A stretch of 46,438 nt of DNA. Source: Trueperaceae bacterium. GTDB lineage: Bacteria > Deinococcota > Deinococci > Deinococcales > Trueperaceae. Made by a program: the position numbers and the translations under genes. The notes beneath the pieces are model-generated. The model saw nothing but the letters and a program-made list of their open reading frames with translations. It made no database searches and was not told where the DNA came from. The stretch's first letter is position 1. The number at the start of each line of letters is the position of its first letter. Of the stretch, positions 18,108-26,330 are shown piece by piece. The stretch spans positions 1-46,438 of the forward strand of contig JAABRX010000012.1 in the NCBI GenBank assembly GCA_011390675.1, read 5' to 3'.

Positions 18108-19259
18108 GTGTCCGACGCCCGTTCGTCCCGCGCACTCGTCGTCTCGGCCTCGATCGGTTCGGGGCACGTCGCGGCCGGCCGGGCGGTCGCCGCGACGCTG
18201 ACCGAGCGTGGGGCGACGGTGGAGCACGTCGACCTGCTCGACTACACCTCCACGCCCTTCCGGCGCCTGTACCGCCAGTCCTACTTCGACCTGGTGCGCA
18301 CCGCGCCCGACCTCGTGGACTGGCTGGGCAAGCGCCTCGACGTGTCGCGCGAGGCGAAGACCCGTCAAGCGCGCCTGCGCGCGCGCCTGACGCGTCTCAT
18401 CAGCTACCACCTCCCGCGCCAGATCGACGCGTTCCGCCCCGACCTCATCGTGCACACGCACTTCCTCGGGGGCGAGATCCTCTCGACCCGGAAGCGGGGT
18501 CAGAACGTCCCGCAGGTCGAGGTGATCACCGACTTCCTCGTCCACGGTCTGTGGCTGCACCCGATCATGCGCCGCTATTACGTGGCCCACGAGGAGCTCG
18601 CGGTGCACCTGCGCGCGGTGGGCGTCGACGCCGACAAGGTCCGGATCACCGGCATCCCCATCGATGCGCGCTTCGCCGACCTGCCGACCCGCAGCGCGGC
18701 GCGCGCCGCGCTGGGGCTCGATCCCGACCGCGACGTGCTCCTGATCATGGCCGGGGGCATGGAGGCCAAGGTCACCGCCGAGATGCTCCGCCAGCTGCGG
18801 TCCCTGCCGTGGCCGCTGACCGTCGTCGCGATCACCGGGCGCTCCGAGGCGCTGCGCCACCGATTGACCGACGCGGTGGACGGCACCGACGGTCTGGTGC
18901 GCTTCCGCGTGCTCGGGTACTCGAACGAGGTGCCCACCTGGATGGCGGCCGCCGACCTGCTCGCCGGCAAACCAGGGGGCCTGACCACCTCCGAGGCGCT
19001 CGCCGCCGGCCTCCCGTTCGCGATCGTGCAGCCGTATCCGTTGCAGGAGGAGGCGAACGCGAACTTCCTGCTCGAGGGGGGCGCCGGCATGCGCATCGAC
19101 CCGCTCACGACCTTCGGGTACAAGCTGCAGCGCTTCCTGGAGTCGCACGAACGGCGCTCGACGATGGCGCGGGCCGCGCGGGCGCTGGGCCGACCGCGCG
19201 CAGCCGCCGACGTGGCCGACGACGTGATCGAGGCCGGGTGGCTGCCGCGCCCGCGGTGA
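18108..19259 (+). CDS. MGDG synthase/UgtP-family glycosyltransferase
   Basis: Family 28 glycosyltransferase of 383 residues, likely acting on diacylglycerol at the inner membrane face to make glycolipids. The N-terminal domain opens with LVVSASIGSGHVAAGRAVAATL, the glycine-rich loop of MGDG synthases, followed by the lipid-contacting YRQSYFDLVRTAPDLVDWLGKR region and VITDFLVHGLWLHP. The nucleotide-sugar domain has IMAGGMEAK, GYSNEVPTWMAAADLLAGKPGG and the TTSEALAAGLPFAI loop. Whether it transfers glucose or galactose, and how many units, cannot be told. Its stop overlaps the next gene by GTGA. Confidence 0.88.
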   Translation: MSDARSSRALVVSASIGSGHVAAGRAVAATLTERGATVEHVDLLDYTSTPFRRLYRQSYFDLVRTAPDLVDWLGKRLDVSREAKTRQARLRARLTRLISYHLPRQIDAFRPDLIVHTHFLGGEILSTRKRGQNVPQVEVITDFLVHGLWLHPIMRRYYVAHEELAVHLRAVGVDADKVRITGIPIDARFADLPTRSAARAALGLDPDRDVLLIMAGGMEAKVTAEMLRQLRSLPWPLTVVAITGRSEALRHRLTDAVDGTDGLVRFRVLGYSNEVPTWMAAADLLAGKPGGLTTSEALAAGLPFAIVQPYPLQEEANANFLLEGGAGMRIDPLTTFGYKLQRFLESHERRSTMARAARALGRPRAAADVADDVIEAGWLPRPR

Positions 19260-21034
19260 GGCGCCTGGTCCTGCTCGCCGTGGCGGTCGCCGCGCTCGCG
19301 ATGCCGGCGATCGCGCGCACCGCGGACGAGCGGTGGGACGTGATCGTCGTCGGGGGCGAGCCCGAGGCGATCGCGGCGGCGGTCGCCGCCGCCGAGGAAG
19401 GGGCGCGCACGCTCCTGGTGACCGAGGACCCGAGGCTCGGGGGGCTCTTCGTGCGCGGCGCCATGAACGTCCTCGACCTCCGGGTCACGCCGGTCGATTT
19501 CCAGCGCGGCCTCTTCGACCGCTGGTGGCGCGCGGTGGGGCGCCAGAACGCCTTCGACGTGATCCGTGGAGAGCGCGCGTTCCACGACCTGCTCGCCGGG
19601 GCCGGCGTGACCGTGCGCCTGGAGGCGGCGCCCGTGCGCCCGTGGCTCGAGGGCGGCACGGCGACGACGCGCGTCCAGGGCGTTCTGGTCGGCGACCACC
19701 GACTGCAGGCGAGCCACGTGATCGACGGGACGGCCGACGGGCACGTCGCCGTCGCAGCGGGCGCCGCATGGAGCTTCGGATGGCGCCCGCTCGGCCTCGA
19801 TGCGCGCATGGTTGACACGCTGGTGTTCCGCATCGACGGCGTCGATTGGGCAGCGCTGCGCCGCGGGGTGGCCCAGCGCGGGCGCGGTTACGCGTACGCC
19901 GACGCCCGGGTCGCCTACGGCCATTTCGGCGGGCACCCGGCCGCGTACCCGGCGCGCGATCCGTCGCTGCGCCTTCGGGGTCTGAACCTCGGCCGTCAGG
20001 ACGACGGGACCGTGCTCGTGAACGCGCTCCTGATCTACGGCCTCGATCCGTTCGACCCGGACTCGCTCGCGGACGGCCGCGCGCGGGCCGCCGCGGAGGT
20101 CGCCGACGTCGTCGCTTGGTTGGCGCGCGACGTGCCCGGCTTCGCCGACGCGCGCGCGGGCGGCGTCGCGGACGCGCTGTACGTGCGGCAGACGCGCCAG
20201 GTCGCCACCCGCTGCACGCTCACCGTCGACGACGTCCTCGACCACGTGGTCACCGACCGCGACGTGGCCGCCGGTGGCTACCCGCTCGACGTGCAGACGC
20301 TGCGGCCCAGCGACGACGGCTTCGTGTTCGGGCTCCCCGACGTGTACGGAGCCCGCCTGTGCATGACCGTGCCCGTGGGTTTGGACGGGCTCTGGGTGGT
20401 GGGCCGGTCGTTCGGTGCCGACCCGATCGCCATGAGCAGCGCCCGCGTCGTGCCCTTCGGGATGGCCGTCGCCGAAGCGGTCGGGGTGGCGGCGGCGCTG
20501 GCCACGCGCGAGGGGCGCGACCCCGCCGACGTGGCCGACGACGGCGCGGCGATCGCCGCGATCCGCACCCGCCTGCTCGCGCGCGGCGCGTACCTGCCGC
20601 CGCTCGCCCCACGTGCGCCGGCGGGGCCGGCGAACCACCCGAGGTACGCCGACTACCGAGCCATGCTGCGGTGGGGGCTGGCGCTCGGCGGTTACGCGAA
20701 CGAACCCGGCCTCGACGCGCCGGTCCCGTACTCGGCGCTCACCTACCTGCTCGCGAACGTCGCGCAACGCGCCTACGGCGACGAGGACGGAGCGCGGCGG
20801 GCGCTCGCGCGCGCCGGCATCGACGGTCCGGACGTACCCGCGACCCGCGCGGCCACCGCCTTCGGTCAGTTCGCGCGCGAGGTGGCCGGCATCGACCTGC
20901 CGCCCGAACCCGCGTGGAGCGACTTGACGGCGCTCGGGTTGGGGTTCGACGATCCCGGCCGGCCGCTGCGGCGCGGCGAGGTGTACGCGTTCGGACGCCT
21001 CCTCCTCGACCTGAGAGCATCGACCGAACCGTAG
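19256..21034 (+). CDS. Exported FAD-dependent oxidoreductase
   Basis: A 592-residue protein with an N-terminal signal-type hydrophobic stretch (LVLLAVAVAALAMPAIAR) followed by an FAD-binding motif, DVIVVGGEPEAIAAAVAAAEEG, and LGGLFVRGAMNVLDLR. The fold matches the FAD_oxidored family (PF12831 type), with the late segments LDGLWVVGRSFGADPIAMSSARV and VAEAVGVAAAL. Families of this kind act on diverse substrates; none can be assigned. GTG 19256 is supported by the GTGA overlap with the glycosyltransferase, suggesting a two-gene operon. It converges with the DUF815 gene, 13 bases apart. Confidence 0.8.
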   Translation: MRRLVLLAVAVAALAMPAIARTADERWDVIVVGGEPEAIAAAVAAAEEGARTLLVTEDPRLGGLFVRGAMNVLDLRVTPVDFQRGLFDRWWRAVGRQNAFDVIRGERAFHDLLAGAGVTVRLEAAPVRPWLEGGTATTRVQGVLVGDHRLQASHVIDGTADGHVAVAAGAAWSFGWRPLGLDARMVDTLVFRIDGVDWAALRRGVAQRGRGYAYADARVAYGHFGGHPAAYPARDPSLRLRGLNLGRQDDGTVLVNALLIYGLDPFDPDSLADGRARAAAEVADVVAWLARDVPGFADARAGGVADALYVRQTRQVATRCTLTVDDVLDHVVTDRDVAAGGYPLDVQTLRPSDDGFVFGLPDVYGARLCMTVPVGLDGLWVVGRSFGADPIAMSSARVVPFGMAVAEAVGVAAALATREGRDPADVADDGAAIAAIRTRLLARGAYLPPLAPRAPAGPANHPRYADYRAMLRWGLALGGYANEPGLDAPVPYSALTYLLANVAQRAYGDEDGARRALARAGIDGPDVPATRAATAFGQFAREVAGIDLPPEPAWSDLTALGLGFDDPGRPLRRGEVYAFGRLLLDLRASTEP

Positions 21035-21047
21035 GTCGCGGCGCCCT

Positions 21048-22214
21048 TCAGCCCGTCGAGCGCCGCTGCCGCTCCTCGGTGACGAACTGCCGGGCGGTGC
21101 GCCCCGAGTACCCCGAGCCGCGCTCCGCGAAGGCGACGGCGGGCGCCGCCCACCCCTCCGCCGGGGCCGGCCATCCCTCGGCCGCCGCGAGCGCCTCGAC
21201 CAACTCCAGGTAGCGCCGCCGGTCGAGCGCCGGGAAGGTCAGCACGAGGCCGAAGCGGTGCGCCAGCGCCAGCCGTTCCTGGTGCGTGTCCCACGCGTGC
21301 ACGTCGTCGTCGAGCGGGTCCGGACGGTCGCGCAGGCGCTCGCGGACCAGGTGCCGCCGGTTCGAGGTCGCCACGACCAAGCAGCGCTCGGGCAGCCCGC
21401 GCACGCCCCCTTCGAGCAGCGACTTGAGCGGGCGGTATCCGGTCTCCCCCTCTTCGAAGGCCAGGTCGTCGAGCACGAGCAGGGTGGGGAACGGCCAGGG
21501 GCGCAGCGCCTCGAGCGCCTCGCCCAAGCGGCCGGGATCGCGCACCTCGGCGAGCCGCAGCCCATGGTCCGCATGACGCGCGAGCAGCCCGCGCACGGCG
21601 GTCGACTTCCCGCTCCCGCGCGGCCCGTACAGCAGGGTGGCGTGGGCCGGCCGTCCGCCCAAGAACGCCCGGACGTTGGCGTCGAGGCGCGCGAGCTGCT
21701 CCTCGACCCCGTGCAACGGGTCGACCGGTCGCTCGGGCGCTCCATGCCAGGCGCCTCCGTCCCACGCGACGGCGGCGTGGCGCGCCAGTGGACCGGCCCC
21801 GCGGCGCCGGGCGTGCGCGACGAGCACGGCGACCGCCGCATCGACGCTCCCAGCCCGTAGGTGCGCGGCCAACGCGAAGCGCACCGGGTCGTCGCGCTCG
21901 GTCTGCACCGTCGGCCACGCCGGCGCCCCCGCGGGCGGCAGGGTCGCGCGCAGCGCCACGACCGCGCGCTCGACGTCGCGCGCGAGGGCCGCCGCCACCT
22001 CGCCGCGCACCACCGCCGCCGGTTGCGCCGCCGCCACGACGGCCCACGTCCCGTCGCCGTACAGGGCGGCGTCCGCGAGCGCGTCCGCGGGGTCGCCACC
22101 CGCGCGCTGCGCCGCGCGCCAGGCGTCCGCGTGCGCTCCGGACGCGCGGCCATCCACCTCGAGGGCGCGCCAGACCGGCGCGGACTCCAGTGCGTCGAGC
22201 AGGTACCAGCTCAC
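21048..22214 (-). CDS. DUF815-family AAA-type ATPase
   Basis: A 388-residue protein whose C-terminal half is a P-loop ATPase: Walker A YGPRGSGKST at about residues 195-204, Walker B LLVLDDLAFEE, sensor-like CLVVATSNRRHLVRE, and the family segment DDDVHAWDTHQERLALAHRFG, then YSGRTARQF at the end. DUF815 proteins are widespread and poorly characterised. The N-terminal half is Ala-rich with no recognised domain. GTG 22214 is set by the GTGA overlap with the patatin gene upstream, so the two are probably translated together. Confidence 0.85.
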   Translation of the reverse strand: MSWYLLDALESAPVWRALEVDGRASGAHADAWRAAQRAGGDPADALADAALYGDGTWAVVAAAQPAAVVRGEVAAALARDVERAVVALRATLPPAGAPAWPTVQTERDDPVRFALAAHLRAGSVDAAVAVLVAHARRRGAGPLARHAAVAWDGGAWHGAPERPVDPLHGVEEQLARLDANVRAFLGGRPAHATLLYGPRGSGKSTAVRGLLARHADHGLRLAEVRDPGRLGEALEALRPWPFPTLLVLDDLAFEEGETGYRPLKSLLEGGVRGLPERCLVVATSNRRHLVRERLRDRPDPLDDDVHAWDTHQERLALAHRFGLVLTFPALDRRRYLELVEALAAAEGWPAPAEGWAAPAVAFAERGSGYSGRTARQFVTEERQRRSTG

Positions 22215-23122
22215 GTGCGCCCCCCTTCGGACGGTGCGTCCTCGAGCCACGCCGCCAGCCCCCCACCTTCGAACGCGGCGTCGACCGCCTGGGCGCCGGC
22301 ACGGATCGCGTCGGCCGAACGATGGAAGTCCAACCACGCGATCGGCGGCCGCGTCGTGACCAACCAACCCCCGGGCGGCGCTTCGATCGAGCGCTCGTAC
22401 GAAGCGACCGCGAGCGTCAGGCCGCGCCCGAGCCGCGACCACGGGTTGCGGCCGCGCCGGCGCCCGAACCAGGCCGCCGTGGCGCGGCCGGCCGCGGTGG
22501 TGTGGAGCGTGCGGACCAGCGCGATGAGGCGCGCGCGGCGCACGTCGATCCCGGCATGGATGCCGAGCGGCTTCCACGGTCCGAGCGCCGCGAGGGCGGC
22601 GAACGGAACGCTCTCCACGAACCCGCCGTCGACCAGCGCCCGGGTCCCGTCGAGCACCGGCGCGAAGACACCCGGTAGCGCGCAGCTCGCGACGACGGCG
22701 CGGGCGATGGAACCGTCCCGCATCACGACCAGCTCCCCGGTCCCGAGGTCGGTGCACGCCACCGCCAACGGGAGACGCGCGTCCGCGAAGACGGCGCCCC
22801 CGAACACCGTGCGATCGAGCCACGCCTCGAGCCGGCGTCCGTGGACGAGCGCCGCTTGGCCGAGCCCGGGATCCAGGGCGAGCCGCCACACCGTGGCCGC
22901 CTCGAGTTCGCGGGCGAAGCGCTCGAGCTCGGCCGTGCCCGTACCGAGCGCGTACATGGCGCCGAACACCGCGCCGGAGCTCGTGCCCGCGATCGCCGTC
23001 GGGCGGTGCCCGTGCCGCTCGAGCGCCCGAAGCGCGCCGATGTGGGCGTACGCGCGCGCGGTGCCGCCACCGAGCGCGACGCCGAAGCGCGCGCCGTCGG
23101 TGCCGGGCGCGAACCCCTCCAT
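22211..23122 (-). CDS. Patatin-like phospholipase
   Basis: Serine lipase of the patatin/RssA family, 303 residues, no signal peptide. The oxyanion-hole segment is GVALGGGTARAYAHIG, the nucleophile elbow is GTSSG in IAGTSSGAVFGAM, and the catalytic Asp lies in LVDGGFVESVP, the usual Ser-Asp dyad. The substrate is presumably membrane lipid acyl chains. The start is put at ATG 23122 because a TAGCAT box ends seven bases upstream; ATG 23131, three codons earlier, overlaps that box. First gene of a pair with the DUF815 ATPase, and divergent from dnaX. Confidence 0.9.
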   Translation of the reverse strand: MEGFAPGTDGARFGVALGGGTARAYAHIGALRALERHGHRPTAIAGTSSGAVFGAMYALGTGTAELERFARELEAATVWRLALDPGLGQAALVHGRRLEAWLDRTVFGGAVFADARLPLAVACTDLGTGELVVMRDGSIARAVVASCALPGVFAPVLDGTRALVDGGFVESVPFAALAALGPWKPLGIHAGIDVRRARLIALVRTLHTTAAGRATAAWFGRRRGRNPWSRLGRGLTLAVASYERSIEAPPGGWLVTTRPPIAWLDFHRSADAIRAGAQAVDAAFEGGGLAAWLEDAPSEGGRT

Positions 23123-23129
23123 GAACGGC

Positions 23130-23135
23130 ATGCTA
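23130..23135 (-). promoter_or_regulatory. Leaderless -10 box of the patatin gene
   Basis: TAGCAT on the minus strand, seven bases before ATG 23122. It is paired head-to-head with the dnaX promoter. Confidence 0.55.
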
Positions 23136-23175
23136 CCCGCCCGGGAGCGCTTCCAGGCCTGCGCGAAGCCCGTGG

Positions 23176-23181
23176 TAGCTT
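23176..23181 (+). promoter_or_regulatory. Leaderless -10 box of dnaX
   Basis: TAGCTT, seven bases before ATG 23189. No ribosome site lies between box and start. Confidence 0.6.
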
Positions 23182-23188
23182 GACCGCG

Positions 23189-24745
23189 ATGGCGTCGATC
23201 TACCAGCGCGCACGGCCCCGACGCTTCGATCAGGTCGTCGGGCAAGAGCACGTCCTCGACGTGCTGGCAGCGGCGCTGAAGCGCGACGCGGTGGGGCACG
23301 CGTACCTCTTCTCCGGGCCGCGCGGCGTCGGCAAGACCACGACCGCCCGGCTCCTCGCGATGGCCGTGAACTGCGAGGCCACGGAGCCCGCCGAGCGCCC
23401 GTGCGGCACGTGCGAGTCCTGCGTCATGGTGCAGACCGGCCGGCACCCGGACGTGACCGAGCTCGACGCGGCCTCGAACAACTCGGTGGACGACGTCCGC
23501 GACCTGCGCGAGAAGGTGCGCTTGGCCTCGCTGCGCGGCGGTCGCCGCGTCTGGGTGCTCGACGAAGCGCACATGCTGTCGCGCGCCGCGGCGAACGCGC
23601 TCCTCAAGACCCTCGAGGAGCCGCCGCCGGGGTTGGTGTTCGTGCTCGCCACCACCGAACCGGAGAAGCTGCCGGCGACGGTGCTGTCTCGATGCCAGCA
23701 CTTCCGGTTCCGGCGGCTCACCGACGCGCAGATCCGTGGCAAGCTCGAGCGCTTGGCCACCGAGGCCGGCGTCGATGCCGACGCCGACGCCTTGGCGCTC
23801 GTCGCGCGCGCCGCCGACGGCGCGATGCGCGACGCGGAATCGATGCTCGAACGCCTGCTCGTCGACGGCGCGAAGGTGCGCCTCGAGGACGCGGAGGCTG
23901 CACTCGGGCTGCCGCCCCGCGAGCGCTTGGAGGCGCTCGGGCGGGCCGTGCTCGACGGCGCCTGGGACGCGCTCTTGGACGAAGCCGGGTCGCTCTACCG
24001 CGACGGCTTCGCGCCGCGCACGGTCGCCGAACAGCTCGGTCGCAGCCTGCGCGATCGGCTCTTCGCCGAGGTGCACGCCGACGCGCGCGACGCCGACGCG
24101 CTGCCCCTGCTGATGCGCGCGCTCGACGCGCTCGACGCCATGTCCGAGCGCTTCGTGCGCCAGAACGACCTCTACGCGCTGGAGGTGGCGCTGCTGCGCA
24201 CGGCGGCCGCCGCGACCGGGCTCGTGCGCTCGGACGCGGCCGACGCGCCCGACGTGGTCGTCCGCACCGGGGACGCCCCGAGCGCCGCGGTGCCGGCGCC
24301 GGCGCAGCCCGATCGCGACGCCACGCCCGCGCCCGAACGGGCCGAAGCCCCACCGATCGAGCCCGCGCCGGTCGAGCCGGCACCGGTCGAGCCGGCACCG
24401 TTCGACCCGCGTCCCGCGGCGCGCGGTGCGCGGCCCGCGCGCGAGGCGCCGAGCGCCCGTCCCCGCTTCACGTGGCACGCGGCCCTCACGCAGGCGCCGA
24501 CGCAGCTCAAGGCCTTCCTGCTCCCCGCCGCGGCCGAACTGACCGAAGAGCGCCTGATCCTGCGCTTCGAGGAGCGCCACGCCTTCCACCACGGTCAGCT
24601 GCGCCGACGCGAGGGCGAAGCCATCGCGGTCGTCGACGCGCAGGGCGGCGCGCACCTGACGGTCGTGATCGAAGGCCCTGCCGGGCGCTCGGAGCACGCA
24701 CCGCGCAGCGGCGGCGACGGGGGGCCACCCGCAAAAAAAGCGTGA
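23189..24745 (+). CDS. dnaX: DNA polymerase III subunit gamma (dnaX, zero-frame product)
   Basis: Clamp-loader ATPase of 518 residues. Walker A is GPRGVGKT (43-50); zinc cysteines are C62, C72, C75 and C78; the Walker B acid is in VWVLDEAHML (DEAH 125-128); LATTEPEKLPATVLSRCQ carries sensor 1 and the arginine finger. Domain III and a Pro/Glu-rich linker (PAPVEPAPVEPAP) follow. The frame ends with AKKA and TGA immediately after a run of seven A (24733-24739), the kind of slippery site used in other bacteria to make both gamma and tau. Coding-like sequence continues downstream in another frame, so this product is probably the short form. ATG 23189 follows a leaderless box. Confidence 0.95.
   Translation: MASIYQRARPRRFDQVVGQEHVLDVLAAALKRDAVGHAYLFSGPRGVGKTTTARLLAMAVNCEATEPAERPCGTCESCVMVQTGRHPDVTELDAASNNSVDDVRDLREKVRLASLRGGRRVWVLDEAHMLSRAAANALLKTLEEPPPGLVFVLATTEPEKLPATVLSRCQHFRFRRLTDAQIRGKLERLATEAGVDADADALALVARAADGAMRDAESMLERLLVDGAKVRLEDAEAALGLPPRERLEALGRAVLDGAWDALLDEAGSLYRDGFAPRTVAEQLGRSLRDRLFAEVHADARDADALPLLMRALDALDAMSERFVRQNDLYALEVALLRTAAAATGLVRSDAADAPDVVVRTGDAPSAAVPAPAQPDRDATPAPERAEAPPIEPAPVEPAPVEPAPFDPRPAARGARPAREAPSARPRFTWHAALTQAPTQLKAFLLPAAAELTEERLILRFEERHAFHHGQLRRREGEAIAVVDAQGGAHLTVVIEGPAGRSEHAPRSGGDGGPPAKKA
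24733..24739 (+). promoter_or_regulatory. A7 slippery site in dnaX with downstream hairpin
   Basis: The run a-aaa-aaa-g is read as Lys-Lys just before the zero-frame stop (24743-24745). Ten bases further on, GTCGACG (24750-24756) and CGTCGGC (24761-24767) can pair around a GCGA loop. A heptamer A AAA AAA plus a hairpin fits -1 ribosomal frameshifting (as in E. coli dnaX) and equally transcript slippage (as in Thermus dnaX). A7 stands out in such G+C-rich sequence. Confidence 0.6.
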
Positions 24746-25203
24746 CGGGGTCGACGGCGACGTCGGCGGCCCCGGGCCCCAGGGCGGCACCGGAACCACG
24801 CCCCGCCCCCGATCCCCCGCCGCCGCCCGCGCCCCGCGAGCCGGACCGGCCGCCCACGACCAGCGAGGGCGCCCCACCGCCCACGCCCCCCGACGCCGTC
24901 CCGACGACCGTCGAGGAACTCCCTGCAGGCTTCTGGGACGACGACGGCCCGAGCACGGCAGCGCCCGCGCCGCCGGACCGCAGCGAGGCCGACGCCGACG
25001 CAGCCGCGCCCGCGCAGCCGGCGTCAGCACCCGCGCGTGCGCATCCGGCGCCACCGCGACCGACGCCACCGCGACCGACGCCGCCCCAACCGACGCCGCC
25101 CGACCGGCCGCCAGCCCGGCCGCCGACCCCGCCACCAGCCCGCCGGCCCTGGCTTCGCTCCAGGGCATGGCGCTCCTCCAAGCGGTCTTCCCCGGTCGCG
25201 TGA
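24739..25203 (+). CDS. dnaX tau-type extension in the -1 frame
   Basis: After a -1 shift on the A7 run the frame stays open to TGA 25201-25203, giving about 154 extra residues: a Pro/Ala-rich linker, then VPTTVEELPAGFWDDDG (around 24897-24947), which looks like conserved protein, then another Pro-rich stretch. Codon third positions are strongly G/C up to roughly 25010 and less so after, and the final residues look random. This suggests that the real tau frame leaves this frame around 25010-25060. Confidence 0.5.
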   Translation, partial: SVTGSTATSAAPGPRAAPEPRPAPDPPPPPAPREPDRPPTTSEGAPPPTPPDAVPTTVEELPAGFWDDDGPSTAAPAPPDRSEADADAAAPAQPASAPARAHPAPPRPTPPRPTPPQPTPPDRPPARPPTPPPARRPWLRSRAWRSSKRSSPVA

Positions 25204-25334
25204 CGAAGGTCGAACGCACCGCGACCGCGGACGACGACGCCGTGCCGGACGAGGCAGCGGTCGCCACCGCCATCGACGCCCCCGAAGACGACCCCGATCC
25301 CGGCGCCGATGCGCCGCCCCCACGAACCCCTTAG
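25020..25334 (+). CDS. Probable tau C-terminal end in a third frame
   Basis: From about 25020 a different frame has the better codon pattern: an Ala/Thr/Asp linker and then LQGMALLQAVFPGRVTKVE, which reads like the compact end of a DnaX tau subunit, then an acidic tail to TAG 25332-25334. The stop abuts the ybaB ribosome site. Reaching it needs a second -1 shift, an indel in the DNA, or a missing base in the assembly. The start of this segment is approximate; it is not an independent gene as far as can be seen. Confidence 0.4.
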   Translation, partial: GVSTRACASGATATDATATDAAPTDAARPAASPAADPATSPPALASLQGMALLQAVFPGRVTKVERTATADDDAVPDEAAVATAIDAPEDDPDPGADAPPPRTP

Positions 25335-25343
25335 GAGGGAACG

Positions 25344-25655
25344 ATGAACGTCCAGAAACTCATGAAGGAAGCCCAGCGCGCCCAGAAGAAGATGGCCGAA
25401 GCGCAGGAGCGCCTCGCCGCGCTCGTCGTCGAAGGGAGCGCCGGCGGCGGCCTGGTCAAGGCGACCGCGAACGGCGAGGGCACGATCACCAAGGTCGCCA
25501 TCGACCCCGGCGCCGTCGACCCGGACGACCTGAGCCTGCTCGAGGACCTGGTCGTCGCCGCGATCAAGGACGCCCAGCGCCAGGCCAAAGAGGTGCACGA
25601 GCAAGAGATGGGGTCGGCGATGGGCGGCCTCGGCGGCATGCCCGGGATGTTCTGA
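25344..25655 (+). CDS. YbaB/EbfC family nucleoid-associated protein
   Basis: Small DNA-binding protein of 103 residues that forms dimers and associates with the nucleoid. The N-terminal helix MNVQKLMKEAQRAQKKMAEAQERL, the GGGLVKATANGEG beta segment and the Gly/Met-rich C-terminus (GGLGGMPGMF) are typical. A strong AGGAGGG ribosome site (25333-25339) precedes ATG 25344, one of the few in the window. It sits between dnaX and recR, the conserved dnaX-ybaB-recR order of many bacteria. Confidence 0.95.
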   Translation: MNVQKLMKEAQRAQKKMAEAQERLAALVVEGSAGGGLVKATANGEGTITKVAIDPGAVDPDDLSLLEDLVVAAIKDAQRQAKEVHEQEMGSAMGGLGGMPGMF

Positions 25656-25659
25656 GCGC

Positions 25660-26259
25660 GTGCGCTTCCCCGCACCGCTCGTCACGCTGATCCGGGAGCT
25701 CGGGCGGCTGCCGGGGATCGGCCCCAAGTCCGCCCAGCGCCTCGCGTTCCACCTGTTCAACCGCTCCGAGGGCGACGTCGAGGCGCTCGCGCGGGCGTTG
25801 CTCGACGCCAAGCGCGGCCTCGACCGCTGCCCGCGCTGCGCGCACGTCAAGGAGCGCGAGGCGCCGCTGTGCGCCGTCTGCGAGGACGCGCGCCGCGACC
25901 CCAAGGTCCTGTGCGTGGTCGAGCAACCCGCCGACGTGCTCGCGATCGAGCGCTCGGGCGAGTACCAAGGGCTCTACCACGTGCTGCACGGGGCGCTCTC
26001 CCCCATGCACGGCGTCGGTCCCGACGAGCTGACGCTCGCGCTGCTGTGGCCACGGCTCACCGACGGCGTCGAGGAGCTGGTGCTCGCCACCTCGACCACC
26101 GTCGAGGGCGAGGCGACCGCGATGTACGTCGCCCGCTCGGCCCAGGAACGGGGCCTGCGCACCTCGCGCATCGCCTACGGCTTGCCCGTGGGTGGCGACC
26201 TCGAGTACGCCGACGAGGTCACGCTCGGCCGCGCCATCGCGCATCGTCGGCCGCTCTAG
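25660..26259 (+). CDS. recR: Recombination protein RecR
   Basis: Recombinational repair protein working with RecO and RecF to load RecA on gapped DNA. The 199-residue protein has the helix-hairpin-helix region LGRLPGIGPKSAQRLAFHL, a zinc finger CPRCAHVKEREAPLCAVC, and a Toprim domain starting at VLCVVEQPADVLAIE with the late segment ASTTVEGEATAMYVA-like sequence (TSTTVEGEATAMY). GTG 25660 begins 4 bases after the ybaB stop. recO lies 3.4 kb downstream in the same direction. Confidence 0.97.
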   Translation: MRFPAPLVTLIRELGRLPGIGPKSAQRLAFHLFNRSEGDVEALARALLDAKRGLDRCPRCAHVKEREAPLCAVCEDARRDPKVLCVVEQPADVLAIERSGEYQGLYHVLHGALSPMHGVGPDELTLALLWPRLTDGVEELVLATSTTVEGEATAMYVARSAQERGLRTSRIAYGLPVGGDLEYADEVTLGRAIAHRRPL

Positions 26260-26274
26260 CGGGCGCACCGCCAC

Positions 26275-26302
26275 TTGACGTTTCGAGGTCCGTCCATATA
26301 AT
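26275..26302 (+). promoter_or_regulatory. Consensus sigma-70 promoter of topA
   Basis: TTGACG (26275-26280), a 16-base spacer and a perfect TATAAT (26297-26302). Transcription would begin near 26309, leaving a leader with a GGAAGG ribosome site (26315-26320) before GTG 26331. This is the strongest promoter in the window and, unlike most here, is not leaderless. Confidence 0.9.
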
Positions 26303-26330
26303 GGCCGCCGTTTCGGAAGGACGTGATCCG

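Noticed and set aside
26301-26330. ATG 26301 as topA start
   Set aside because: This ATG lies within the TATAAT box, so it would not be in the transcript; GTG 26331 has a ribosome site.
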